Of a DNA stretch of 64,000 nt, positions 33,574 to 42,779 are shown piece after piece. The notes beneath the pieces were generated by a model. That model was given only the letters and a program-made list of their open reading frames with translations. It was not told where the DNA came from and did no database searches. The stretch covers positions 1,302,001-1,366,000 of the forward strand of contig NC_013740.1 in the NCBI RefSeq assembly GCF_000025305.1. The letters are read 5' to 3'. The first letter of the stretch is position 1. Each line of letters opens with the position of its first letter. This DNA comes from Acidaminococcus fermentans DSM 20731 (GTDB lineage: Bacteria > Bacillota > Negativicutes > Acidaminococcales > Acidaminococcaceae). The position numbers and the translations under genes were made by a program.

Positions 33574-34479
33574 CTAGGCTCTGGGATGGGTTTTGTCAAA
33601 GACTTTCTTCAGACGGTTGTTGGTGAGATGGGTATAGATCTGGGTGGTGGAAATGTCCGCATGGCCCAGCAGTTCCTGGACCGTCCGGAGATCCGCCCCG
33701 TTGTCCAGCATGTGGGTGGCAAAGGAATGGCGCAGGATATGAGGCGTAAGCGGTTTCTGGAGCCCCGCCTTCACCCCGTAGGCACGGATGATCTGCCAGA
33801 ACCGCTGCCGGGTCATGCCGGTACCCCGGATGGTCAGAAACAGGCTGTCGTCATCCTTCCCGTTCTTCACGAACAGGGGCCGCACCTGGGCCAGGTACTT
33901 CTTCAGATACTGGATGGCATACTGGCCCAGCGGGATCAGCCGTTCCTTGGCCCCTTTGCCGTAAGCGATCACATACCGGGTCTCCAGGTTCACGCTGGCC
34001 CGTTTCAGGCTCAGCAGTTCCGATACCCGCATGCCGGTGGCGTACATCACTTCCAGCATGGTCCGGTCCCGGAACCCTTCCGGCTGGGTCAGGTCGGGAG
34101 CGGAAAACAGCTGTTTCACTTCCTCCAGGCTCATGACCTTGGGCAGCACCACTCCCCGGGTGCCGGCTTCCACCACTTCGGAGGGATCTTCCTCCAGGAA
34201 GCCTTCCGCCGTCATGAACCGGAAGAAGGCCTTGAGGGCCGCCAGCTTCCGGGAAGCAGAGGTGGGAGCATACTGGTGCACCTTCAGCATCCGCATGTAT
34301 GCCAGGATGTCTTCCCGTTTCACATCCTCCAGGGGCTTTTTGATCCAGCCGGCAAACAGACGGAGATCCCGGCCATAGGATTCCCGGGTGTTGTAGGCCA
34401 GCCCCAGTTCCACCGTCAGATATTCCAAAAACAGATTGATTTCTTTTTCCAGATTATTTCGCAGTGACACCCTGATCAT
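33574..34479 (-). CDS. xerD: Site-specific tyrosine recombinase, XerC/XerD type
   Basis: A 301-residue recombinase with an N-terminal SAM-like core-binding domain ([20 protein letters not shown]) and the catalytic domain with Arg in [38 protein letters not shown]. It resolves chromosome dimers. Length and position in a housekeeping operon argue against a phage integrase. Its start overlaps hfq by 26 bases; a nearby in-frame GTG could be the true start. Confidence 0.93.
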   Translation of the reverse strand: MIRVSLRNNLEKEINLFLEYLTVELGLAYNTRESYGRDLRLFAGWIKKPLEDVKREDILAYMRMLKVHQYAPTSASRKLAALKAFFRFMTAEGFLEEDPSEVVEAGTRGVVLPKVMSLEEVKQLFSAPDLTQPEGFRDRTMLEVMYATGMRVSELLSLKRASVNLETRYVIAYGKGAKERLIPLGQYAIQYLKKYLAQVRPLFVKNGKDDDSLFLTIRGTGMTRQRFWQIIRAYGVKAGLQKPLTPHILRHSFATHMLDNGADLRTVQELLGHADISTTQIYTHLTNNRLKKVFDKTHPRA

Positions 34480-34726
34480 TCCCTTTTTTCAGCACTAGAA
34501 TTGCCTCGTTTTCCAAGGGAGCGATGGTGGAGATGGCATGTTTGTAGATCAGCTGCTGCTTCCCTTCACATTCCATGATGACGGTGAAGTTGTCGAAGCC
34601 CCAGACCCGTCCCCGGACCTGGAAGCCGTTGAGGAGATACACCACAATGGTCTTTTTTTCGCTGCGTACTCTGTTCAGGAAACTGTCCTGCAGATTCAGA
34701 GGTTTGTTGGTTCCTGTTGTCATCAT
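34454..34726 (-). CDS. hfq: RNA chaperone Hfq
   Basis: A 90-residue Sm-like protein. Sm1 is seen as [20 protein letters not shown] and [19 protein letters not shown], and Sm2 as [12 protein letters not shown]. It binds small RNAs and mRNAs as a hexamer ring. RBS AAGGAAAT precedes two adjacent ATGs. The miaA-hfq order is common in bacteria. The C-terminal tail is short. Confidence 0.96.
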   Translation of the reverse strand: MMTTGTNKPLNLQDSFLNRVRSEKKTIVVYLLNGFQVRGRVWGFDNFTVIMECEGKQQLIYKHAISTIAPLENEAILVLKKGNDQGVTAK

Positions 34727-34815
34727 ATTTCCTTCTCTCTGTTGGGATTTTGGTACGGAGTCTGCCTTGCAGCATCCGCCTTGAGCCTCAGTGGCCGGAT
34801 GGGCCGCTTCATGCC

Positions 34816-35766
34816 TCAGGAGTCCTGTTGCGGGATAAACTTTTTTTCAGCCAGGGAATCCAGCATGGCCGCGACGCACTTCCGGTAGTCCGGAGGATCG
34901 TCCAGCTGGAACCACTGGATATAGGGCATCTTCTTGTACCAGGTGATCTGCCGTTTGGCAAAGTTCCGGGTCGCCTGCTTCAGTTTGGCGATGGCTTCTT
35001 CCTTTGTCCACTCACCATGGAAATACTGCAGCACCTGCCGGTAGCCGATGCTCTTCATGGACTGGGCCGTTTCCGGCACCCCCATGGCAATCAGCTTCCG
35101 GGTCTCTGCAAAAAGGCCCTGTTCCACCATCAGATCAACCCGCCGGTTGATCCGCTCATACAAAGAATCTCGAGGCATTGTCAAACCGAAAACGACCGCG
35201 TGGTAGGGACTTTCCGCAGCCTTGGCCGCAGACACGGATTCCCCGCCCCGGATGGTTTCGATTGCCCTTATTATACGCCTTCTGTCGTTAATCTTCAATT
35301 CACCGGCCTTCACCGGATCCAGGGCCGCCAGTCTGTCATGAAGGGCCTGGTTCCCTTCCCGGTCGGCGAACTCTTCCAGCTGCCGGCGCAGGGCTGCGGA
35401 TTCGTCCACGTGGGAAAAATCATAGGCTTCCAGCAGGGCCTTCACATACAGGCCGGTTCCCCCCACCAGGATGGGGATCTTCCCCCGGCTGTTGATTTCC
35501 CGGATCAGCCGGTCCGCCTGCTGCTGGAAATCCACCACGGAAAATTTGGCGTCCGGCTCCAGGATATCCACCAGATGGTGGGGCACCAGGGCCAGTTCCT
35601 CCGCCGTGGGTTTGGCAGTGGCAATATCCATGTGGCGGAACACCAGCATGGAATCTCCGGAGATGATCTCCCCGCCCAGCTTCCGGGCCAGGGCGATGCC
35701 GCAGTGGCTTTTGCCGGTGGCAGTGGGACCGATGATGGCGATGACTCTGGGTTTCTCTTCCCTCAC
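34816..35766 (-). CDS. miaA: tRNA dimethylallyltransferase
   Basis: A 316-residue enzyme adding the isopentenyl group to A37 of tRNAs that read UNN codons. The P-loop [10 protein letters not shown] and [17 protein letters not shown] are typical; [16 protein letters not shown] and the tRNA-gripping C-terminal part ([15 protein letters not shown]) follow. It starts with GTG at 35766, overlapping the stop of the methyltransferase gene (GTGA). MiaB, which acts next on the same base, is encoded at the start of the same operon. Confidence 0.96.
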   Translation of the reverse strand: MREEKPRVIAIIGPTATGKSHCGIALARKLGGEIISGDSMLVFRHMDIATAKPTAEELALVPHHLVDILEPDAKFSVVDFQQQADRLIREINSRGKIPILVGGTGLYVKALLEAYDFSHVDESAALRRQLEEFADREGNQALHDRLAALDPVKAGELKINDRRRIIRAIETIRGGESVSAAKAAESPYHAVVFGLTMPRDSLYERINRRVDLMVEQGLFAETRKLIAMGVPETAQSMKSIGYRQVLQYFHGEWTKEEAIAKLKQATRNFAKRQITWYKKMPYIQWFQLDDPPDYRKCVAAMLDSLAEKKFIPQQDS

Positions 35767-36557
35767 TGGTCTCCCTCCTCCCGCCGGATGATGCCGTACC
35801 GGAGCTTGCTGTATTTGCCTCCCTGGATTTCCCGGGCCCCCAGGCTCCGGAGCAGGTCTTCGTCCCGTTCCTTCACCACCACCCGGGGCGCCAGGCGCAG
35901 GGCTTCCCGGATCATGGAAGGATCCAGGGGCTTGTGGTAGGAAGCCGGCCGCAGGGGTTGCATGCTGGCGGAATTCCCCACCGGTTTCCGGAACATGGGG
36001 TCGAAATAGACCACATCGAAGGAATCCGCCGGGAACGTGGGCAGCAGTTCTTCCGCTTTGCCCAGCCGGGGCTGGATCCGCCGGAGGCTGGCGGTAATGT
36101 CCGGGTCGTCGATGGCATACGTTTTGAGCCCCTGGGATACGGCCCAGTACAGCACCGGCGACGCTTCCAGGCCCACCACTTTGCCCTCGGGTCCCACCAG
36201 GAAAGAGGCCACCACCGCATCCGCCGCCAGGCCCAGGGTACAGTCCAGCACCCGCATGCCGGTCCGGAAGCCGCAGGCCTGGGCCAGATGGTCACTGCCT
36301 CCCCGCTTCAGGTTCCGGATCCGGGGCACCCCCATGGAAGGGTGGTATTTCAGGATCCCTTCTTCCGTATAGACCTGGGGCCCCTGGTGGGTGGCCACCA
36401 GCACCGCTTTCAGGCCTTTTTCCCGGAGCAGCTGGTCCAGGGTGCCGTGGATGGGCCGGGGGATATAGGGCAGATCCAGGGTACAGGCCCAGCTTCTGGC
36501 TTCGTTGTACAGTTCGGTGCCGCATTTGCGGATGGCCGTTACGCCATAGATGGACAT
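35763..36557 (-). CDS. Class I SAM-dependent methyltransferase, RsmJ-like
   Basis: A 264-residue protein with SAM-binding VLDCTLGLAADAVVASFLVG near residue 98, VVGLEASPV and a catalytic-type motif VYFDPMFRKP near residue 176. The DPMF motif and overall pattern fit the RsmJ family (16S rRNA guanine-N2 methyltransferase), though the N-terminal ~90 residues differ from the enterobacterial enzyme. It lies between mutL (18-base gap) and miaA (overlap), within the DNA repair/tRNA modification operon. Confidence 0.8.
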   Translation of the reverse strand: MSIYGVTAIRKCGTELYNEARSWACTLDLPYIPRPIHGTLDQLLREKGLKAVLVATHQGPQVYTEEGILKYHPSMGVPRIRNLKRGGSDHLAQACGFRTGMRVLDCTLGLAADAVVASFLVGPEGKVVGLEASPVLYWAVSQGLKTYAIDDPDITASLRRIQPRLGKAEELLPTFPADSFDVVYFDPMFRKPVGNSASMQPLRPASYHKPLDPSMIREALRLAPRVVVKERDEDLLRSLGAREIQGGKYSKLRYGIIRREEGDQ

Positions 36558-36575
36558 GAATGGATCGCTCCTTTC

Positions 36576-38564
36576 TCAGGTTCGTTTGAACATATGGTAC
36601 AGTTCGTCACTGGTCAGCTGGATCATGCAGGGCCGGCCATGGGGGCAGGTAAAGGGATGCTCGGTGTTCAGCAGTTCCAGGATCAGCTGGCGCATCTGCC
36701 GGATGTTCAGCACTTCCCCGGCCCGGATGGCACTGTGGCAGGCGGCGTAATGGAGCACGCTTTCCCGCAGGTCGCTGGCCTTGATCTTTTTGTTTTCCGA
36801 CAGCAGCTTCAGGATGTCTTCGATGAAGCCCTCCGCCTGGCTGCTTTCCACATCCGCCGGCAGGGCGGACACCCGGAGGGAAGTCTCCCCGGCAGGTTCC
36901 ACATCCACCCCCAGCTGCAGGAATTCCTCCCGGTATTCCTCGATCAGGTCCACATCGGGCCGGGTCACGTTGAGGAACAGGGGGATCAGCAGCTGCTGGG
37001 AAGGGATCTCCTGCTGCTGGCGGATGAATTTGTCGTACATGATCCGCTCGTGGGCGGCATGCTGGTCGATGAGATACAGGGCGGTTTCCGACTGGGCGAT
37101 GATGAACACCCGGTCCACCTGGCCCAGGGGCCAGATCAGATCCACCCCGCTGGAAAGGGCCCCGTCCCGGGCTTCTTCCGTCAGGGCTTCGTCACTGGCC
37201 GGGGCTGCCGTGCCGTCTGGAGCCGGTCCCCCGTCCTCTTCCAGAGGGATCCCGGCTCCCTCCCCTGCCCCTTCGGCCCCGGGGACCGGGTCTTCCCGAC
37301 GCTGGGCTGCAAAGAATTTCTCCGTGGTCTCTTCCGAAATGGCATCGGGCACCTTCCATACCGGCTGGCCGTAGCTCCCGGAAGGACTGGAGGCATAGCT
37401 CCGGCCAAAGGCGCTGGTCCGGGGCTGGTATCCCCGGTCCCCGCCCTGGAACAAAGGCTTCTCTTCCGGGGCCGGTCCCCGGTTCTGTCCGGATCCCGCA
37501 GCCGCCGGTTCCCTTTTCCGGAACCCCGGCTGGGCCAGGGCCACGGTGCCGTCCCCTTCGGATTTCCCGGCCATGGGCTGGGTCAGTGCCTGGCAGAGGC
37601 CATGGTACACCGCCCGGTATACGGCACTTTCGTCCCCGAATTTGATCTCGCTTTTCTGGGGATGGACATTGATGTCGATGAGATGGGTATCGATGCCGAT
37701 GTTCAGCACCGCAAAAGGGAACCCGGCTTTGGGGATCTGGGACTGGTAGGCGTGGTCGATGGCCTTGCTCACCATCCGGTTGTTGATGCACCGGCCGTTT
37801 ACAAACAGGGTCTGCCACTGGCGGGTGCCTTTCAGCAGGGTGGGACGGCTGATGAACCCTTTCAGGGTGATGCCGTCCTGGGCATAATCCACCGTCAGCA
37901 GTTCCCGGGTCACTTCCTTCCCGTACAGGGAGGCAATGGTATCCACCAGGTCCCCGCTGCCCGGGGTATTGATCACTTCCTTGTCGTCCCGGGTGAGCAC
38001 CAGGTGCACATCGGGCCGGGACAAGGCGATCTTGGACAGGATATCGCTGATGTAGCGGCCTTCGGTGTTCACCGTCCGGAGGAACTTCCGCCGGGCGGGC
38101 ACGTTGTAGAACAGGTCCTTCACCGTAATGGTGGTGCCCACATCCCCGCCCATGGATTCCACGTCCATGTCCTCTCCCCCGTCCAGGGTGATCCGGGTGG
38201 CGAATTCCGCCCCGGCTTCCCGGGTGAGCAGGGTAAAGTGGGAGACGGACGCGATGCTGGGCAGGGCCTCTCCCCGGAACCCCAGGGTATGGAGGGTCAG
38301 CAGGTCGTCCGCTTTCACGATCTTGCTGGTGGCATGGCGCAGGATGGCCATCCGGGCGTTGGCTTCATCCATGCCGGATCCGTTGTCCCGGACCCGGATG
38401 AACTCCGTTCCCCCGGCAAAAATGCTCACTTCGATGGTATCGGCGCCGGCATCCAGAGAATTCTCCACCAGTTCCTTCACCACGGAAGCGGGTTTTTCCA
38501 CCACTTCCCCGGCGGCGATCTGGTTGGAGGTGTTCTGGTCCAGCAGCTGCACTTTGGCACTCAT
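36576..38564 (-). CDS. mutL: DNA mismatch repair protein MutL
   Basis: A 662-residue protein with a GHKL ATPase N-domain (NQIAAGEVVEKPASVVKELV; DNGSGMDEANA; LGFRGEALPSI), a low-complexity linker at about residues 350-450, and a C-terminal dimerisation domain. That domain has DQHAAHERIMYDKF (the endonuclease-type motif DQHA-E) and a late ACHSAIRAGE and CPHGRP, so it probably nicks DNA itself, as in bacteria lacking MutH. It begins one base into the mutS stop (ATGA). Confidence 0.96.
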   Translation of the reverse strand: MSAKVQLLDQNTSNQIAAGEVVEKPASVVKELVENSLDAGADTIEVSIFAGGTEFIRVRDNGSGMDEANARMAILRHATSKIVKADDLLTLHTLGFRGEALPSIASVSHFTLLTREAGAEFATRITLDGGEDMDVESMGGDVGTTITVKDLFYNVPARRKFLRTVNTEGRYISDILSKIALSRPDVHLVLTRDDKEVINTPGSGDLVDTIASLYGKEVTRELLTVDYAQDGITLKGFISRPTLLKGTRQWQTLFVNGRCINNRMVSKAIDHAYQSQIPKAGFPFAVLNIGIDTHLIDINVHPQKSEIKFGDESAVYRAVYHGLCQALTQPMAGKSEGDGTVALAQPGFRKREPAAAGSGQNRGPAPEEKPLFQGGDRGYQPRTSAFGRSYASSPSGSYGQPVWKVPDAISEETTEKFFAAQRREDPVPGAEGAGEGAGIPLEEDGGPAPDGTAAPASDEALTEEARDGALSSGVDLIWPLGQVDRVFIIAQSETALYLIDQHAAHERIMYDKFIRQQQEIPSQQLLIPLFLNVTRPDVDLIEEYREEFLQLGVDVEPAGETSLRVSALPADVESSQAEGFIEDILKLLSENKKIKASDLRESVLHYAACHSAIRAGEVLNIRQMRQLILELLNTEHPFTCPHGRPCMIQLTSDELYHMFKRT

Positions 38565-41173
38565 CAGCTGCGGCCTCCTTCCCGTTTGGCTTCTTCCTGG
38601 AGCTTGTACAGGGTGTTCAGGGCTTCCAGGGGCGTCATGGTCATCACATCCAGGTTCCGGAGCGTATCCCCGATCACATCCCCGAAGAGGCTGGGCTGGA
38701 GGTCTTCTTCTTTGGGGGCCTCCGGCTTCTGGGGAACCGGTGCCGCCGGCTGCCCGGTTGTGCCCTGGGCGGTGTACTGGGCCAGCAGTTCGTCAGCCCG
38801 TTTCACCACTTTTTCCGGCAGTCCCGCCAGCCGGGCCACATGGATCCCGTAGCTCTTGTCGGTGCCCCCGGGGACGATCCGCCGGAGGAACACCACTTCT
38901 TTGCCCTTTTCCTTCACCGCCACAGAATAGTTCTTGATCCCCGGATCCAGCTGTTCCAGTTCGATCAGTTCGTGGTAGTGAGTGGCAAACAGGGTCTTGG
39001 CCCTGATTTTGTCATTGATGAATTCCACCACCGCCCGGGCGATGCTCATGCCGTCGTAGGTGCTGGTACCCCGGCCCACTTCGTCCAGGATGATCAGGCT
39101 GCGGCTGGTGGCATATTTCAGGATGTTGGCCACTTCGTTCATTTCCACCATGAAGGTGCTCTGGCCGGTGGCCAGGTCGTCGCTGGCCCCCACCCGGGTG
39201 AAGATCCGGTCCACGGGACACACGTCCGCTTCCCGGGCCGGGATGAAGCTGCCCATCTGGGTCATGAGGGTCAAAAGGGCCACCTGGCGCATGTAGGTGG
39301 ATTTCCCGGCCATGTTGGGGCCGGTGAGGATGATCAGCCGTTCATCAGTATTGTTCAGGTGCACATCGTTGGGCACGAACAGTTCCCGTTCCAGGAGTTT
39401 TTCCACCACCGGGTGCCGGCCGTCTTTGATGAGGATTTCCTGCCGGTCGTTCAGCCGGGGGCACACATAGCTGCCCTTGAAGGCTGCCATGGCCAGGGAA
39501 TAGAGCACATCCAGCACCCCCAGGGCCCGGGCGGTTTCCTGGACTTCCACCAGATGCTGCCGGATATCCTGGCGGATTTCGTTGAACAGGTAGTATTCCA
39601 GCTGCTGGATCTTTTCCCTGGCGCTGAGGATCTTGTTTTCAAACTCCTTCAGTTCCGGCACGATGTACCGTTCCCCGTTCACCAGGGTCTGTTTCCGGAT
39701 GAAGGTATCCGGCACCTGGGACACCTGACCCCTGGACACTTCGATGTAGTAGCCGAAGACCTTGTTGTATCCCACCTTCAGGTTCTTGATGCCGGTCTGG
39801 TCCTTGATCTTCTGTTCGAAGTGCAGCATCCACTGGTTGTTGTTTTCCGCAATGTCGTGGACTTCGTCCAGTTCGGCGTTGAAGCCTTTCCGGATCATGC
39901 CCCCGTCCCGGACGGTGAAAGGCGGATCGTCCACAATGCCCCGTTCCAGTTCGTCCAGCAGGTCCTCATGGAGGCTGATCCGGCCGTCCAGGGTATGGAG
40001 CAACCCCTGGGGCACCTGGTCCAGCAGGCTCTTCACCTGGGGCAGGGCCCGGAGGGCGGTCCGGAGGGCGGCCAGGTCCCGGGCGTTGGCGGAACCCACT
40101 TCAATCCGGGACAGGATCCGTTCCAGGTCGGTGATTTCACTGAGGGCATCCCCCAGGTCCGTACGGAACCGGGCGTTGTCCACCATCCAGCCGATGGCCT
40201 GCTGGCGGAGCCGGATCCGGGCGGTATCCAGGAGGGGTGCTTCCACCCACTGGCGCAGCTGCCGGGCCCCCATGGCGGTGCGGGTGTAATCCAGCACATC
40301 CAGCAGGGTGCCGTGGCGGGTGCCGTCCTTCATGTTCTTCACCAGTTCCAGGTTCCGGATGGCGGTGGCATCCAGGTTCATCACCGCGTCCGTAGTGATT
40401 TCCCGGAGCCGGTTGATCTGGGCCAGATCGCTTTTCACGTTTTCATGGATATACTGGAGCATGTGCTCCACGGTGCCCCGGACCAGGGGCAGCTTCCCGG
40501 CGGGACAGTCACTTCCGAAATGCCGGGTGAAGTAATCCAGGCCGGGCACCGGGTCGTACTGGTTCACCATGCAGTCCGGCAGTTTCTGGACCATTTTGTC
40601 CAGCAGGCCGCCGAAAGCCTCGGAGGATTCCGTCAGCACCAGTTCCGCCGGCTGGATCCGGTACAGCTGGTCCAGCACCGCTTCTTCCCGGTCCTTCCCC
40701 CGAGCCGTGTACCAGGCACATTCCCCGGTGGACACATCGGCGTAGGCCAGGCACAGGGTGTCCTCCTGCTGTTCCAGGCAGGCCAGGTACTGGTTGTGGT
40801 TCTCTTCCAGCACCGCGTCGCTGAGCACCGTGCCCGGGGTCAGGATCTTGGTCACCTGGCGCTTCACGATGCCCACGGCTTTTTTCGGATCTTCCATCTG
40901 GTCGCAGATGGCGATTTTGTACCCTTTCCGGATCAGCTTGGCCAGATACCCGTCCACCGAATGGAAGGGCACCCCGCACATGGGCATGGAACTGGAAGCA
41001 CCGGCCTTTCCTCCGGCCCGTTTGGTCAGGGTCAGGTTCAGTTCCCGGGAAGCGGTAAGGGCGTCTTCATTGAACAGTTCGTAGAAATCCCCCAGTCGGA
41101 AGAACAGCAGCTCGTCCTTGTGCTGTTCCTTGATTTCCAGATACTGCTGGAGCATGGGTGTAAGGGCGGTCAT
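38564..41173 (-). CDS. mutS: DNA mismatch repair protein MutS
   Basis: An 869-residue protein. The mismatch-binding Phe-X-Glu is in LGDFYELF near residue 27-34; the ATPase carries LTGPNMAGKSTYMRQ near residue 618, followed by LDEVGRGTSTYDG and FATHYHEL. It recognises mispairs and recruits MutL. Linked by four-base overlaps to miaB and mutL. Length is standard. Confidence 0.97.
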   Translation of the reverse strand: MTALTPMLQQYLEIKEQHKDELLFFRLGDFYELFNEDALTASRELNLTLTKRAGGKAGASSSMPMCGVPFHSVDGYLAKLIRKGYKIAICDQMEDPKKAVGIVKRQVTKILTPGTVLSDAVLEENHNQYLACLEQQEDTLCLAYADVSTGECAWYTARGKDREEAVLDQLYRIQPAELVLTESSEAFGGLLDKMVQKLPDCMVNQYDPVPGLDYFTRHFGSDCPAGKLPLVRGTVEHMLQYIHENVKSDLAQINRLREITTDAVMNLDATAIRNLELVKNMKDGTRHGTLLDVLDYTRTAMGARQLRQWVEAPLLDTARIRLRQQAIGWMVDNARFRTDLGDALSEITDLERILSRIEVGSANARDLAALRTALRALPQVKSLLDQVPQGLLHTLDGRISLHEDLLDELERGIVDDPPFTVRDGGMIRKGFNAELDEVHDIAENNNQWMLHFEQKIKDQTGIKNLKVGYNKVFGYYIEVSRGQVSQVPDTFIRKQTLVNGERYIVPELKEFENKILSAREKIQQLEYYLFNEIRQDIRQHLVEVQETARALGVLDVLYSLAMAAFKGSYVCPRLNDRQEILIKDGRHPVVEKLLERELFVPNDVHLNNTDERLIILTGPNMAGKSTYMRQVALLTLMTQMGSFIPAREADVCPVDRIFTRVGASDDLATGQSTFMVEMNEVANILKYATSRSLIILDEVGRGTSTYDGMSIARAVVEFINDKIRAKTLFATHYHELIELEQLDPGIKNYSVAVKEKGKEVVFLRRIVPGGTDKSYGIHVARLAGLPEKVVKRADELLAQYTAQGTTGQPAAPVPQKPEAPKEEDLQPSLFGDVIGDTLRNLDVMTMTPLEALNTLYKLQEEAKREGGRS

Positions 41174-42498
41174 AAGGCAGCACGACCTTTAAGGAGCCAG
41201 GTCTGGGCGGTTTCGATGGTTACCGGGACCAGGTCTCCCGGGTTGAAGAACCGTTCTCCCACCGGCCACAGCACCAGTTTGTTCCCATCGGTGCGGCCGC
41301 TCCACATTTTGCTGTTGTTGTGGCTGAGCCCTTCCACCATCACCGGCAGGGTCCGTCCCACCAGTTTCTGGTTGTGCTTCAGGCTGTGCCGGTTCTGGAG
41401 TTCCATGAGCCGGTTCAGCCGGTCTTTCTTCACCGCTTCCGGCACCTGGGCTTCCATGGCGGCCGCCGGAGTCCCGGACCGCTTGGAATAGATGAAGGTG
41501 TAGGCCGCGTCATAGCTTACCCGATCGAACAGGCTGAGGGTTTCCTGGAAATCCTCTTCTGTTTCTCCGGGGAACCCCACGATAATGTCCGTGGTGAGCA
41601 CCGCTTCGGGCACGTATTTCCGGATGGTGTCCACCAGGTGCAGGTAGGATTCCCGGGTATACCCCCGGTTCATGGCCTGCATGATCCGGGTGCTGCCGCT
41701 CTGGACGGGAATGTGGAAATGTTTGCACACATGTTTGCTTTCCGCCACGGTGCGGATCAGTTCCTCGCTCATGTCACGGGGATGGCTGGTCATGTAGCGG
41801 ACCCGTTCCACCCCGGGGATGGCGTCCACCTGGCGGAGCAGGGCGGCAAAGGCATCCTTGTCCCCCCGGTCCTTGCCGTAGGAGTTCACGTTCTGGCCCA
41901 GCAGGGTGAATTCCCGGTACCCCTGGTCCACGGCTTTGCGGATTTCCTCACAGATGGCTTCGGCGCTGCGGCTCCGCTCCCGGCCCCGGACATAGGGGAC
42001 GATGCAGTAGGTGCAGAAATTGTTGCAGCCGTACATAATGGGCACCCAGGCCGCATAGCTGCTCTTCCGGACGAAATGGCCCTCGAATTCCCGGGGCATC
42101 ACCGTCAGGTCGTTGAACATGCCGGATTTCCGCTGGGTCTGGTGCAGGTAGTCCTGGAGGATGGCACTGAAGTTGTTCACATGGGCGGTGCCGATCAGCA
42201 GGTCCACCTGGGGATATTTCTTCAGGAAATCCTCCCCGTCCTTCTGGGCCATGCAGCCGGTGACGCACAGCACCTTGGAGGGATCCTCCCGTTTCACCTG
42301 CTTCATTTCGCCGATTTTCCCCAGGATCTTCTTTTCCGCGCTTTCCCGGACGCAGCAGGTGTTGATCAGGATCACGTCGGCATCGTGATAATCCTCCGTA
42401 TAGTGGTAGCCCAGGTCAGAAAGCTGCCCGGCATAATGTTCTGAATCGCTTTCGTTCATCTGACAGCCGTAATTCAGAATGGTGTAATGCTTGGTCAT
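41170..42498 (-). CDS. miaB: tRNA-2-methylthio-N6-dimethylallyladenosine synthase
   Basis: A 442-residue radical-SAM methylthiotransferase. The N-terminal UPF0004 domain has three Cys (YGCQMNESDS; NTCCVRESAEKK; VTGCMAQ), the radical-SAM motif is CNNFCTYCIVP near residue 155, and a C-terminal TRAM domain follows. It adds the methylthio group to i6A37 made by MiaA. It is the first gene of the operon running to htpX. Confidence 0.96.
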   Translation of the reverse strand: MTKHYTILNYGCQMNESDSEHYAGQLSDLGYHYTEDYHDADVILINTCCVRESAEKKILGKIGEMKQVKREDPSKVLCVTGCMAQKDGEDFLKKYPQVDLLIGTAHVNNFSAILQDYLHQTQRKSGMFNDLTVMPREFEGHFVRKSSYAAWVPIMYGCNNFCTYCIVPYVRGRERSRSAEAICEEIRKAVDQGYREFTLLGQNVNSYGKDRGDKDAFAALLRQVDAIPGVERVRYMTSHPRDMSEELIRTVAESKHVCKHFHIPVQSGSTRIMQAMNRGYTRESYLHLVDTIRKYVPEAVLTTDIIVGFPGETEEDFQETLSLFDRVSYDAAYTFIYSKRSGTPAAAMEAQVPEAVKKDRLNRLMELQNRHSLKHNQKLVGRTLPVMVEGLSHNNSKMWSGRTDGNKLVLWPVGERFFNPGDLVPVTIETAQTWLLKGRAAL

Positions 42499-42574
42499 TG
42501 GTGTTTGTTTCCCTTCTATTGTAATAATTGCACAGGATGGCAGTAAAAAGTCTCAATAGTTAATTATACGATGA

Positions 42575-42620
42575 ACGGCAAAAAAAAGGAAGGGGGTGCC
42601 CCGTCCGGCTGCCCCCCGTT
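42575..42620 (-). terminator. Terminator after the type III restriction genes
   Basis: On the minus strand a GGGGG/CCCCC stem with an internal CCGGACGGGG section is followed by TTCCTTTTTTTT. It separates the restriction island from miaB. Confidence 0.65.
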
Positions 42621-42628
42621 GGTGTGGT

Positions 42629-42716
42629 AAGTGATTAAGTGGTTAAGTGGTTAGGTGGTTAAGTGGTTAAGTGGTTAGGTGGTTAAGTGGTTAAGTGGTT
42701 AGGTGGTTAGGTGGTT
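42629..42716. repeat. Octamer tandem repeat array (AAGTGGTT type)
   Basis: Eleven exact-length eight-base units, each AAGTGGTT, AGGTGGTT or AAGTGATT, without interruption. It is the second array of the kind at 25998-26092 and lies between the res terminator and the res gene end. Confidence 0.95.
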
Positions 42717-42779
42717 CATCGTTTAAGACCTCCTTAATACCATAATTTTCCCCATATCTGCCAGAAAACAAACGTTGTC

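Noticed and set aside
36292-36525. Many short minus-strand frames inside mutL, mutS, res and other genes
   Set aside because: They overlap genes with strong motifs in another frame and lack RBS and family features.
42629-42716. Origin or iteron-like array
   Set aside because: The octamers are contiguous with no DnaA boxes, rep gene or AT-rich melting region beside them, and a second copy exists elsewhere.
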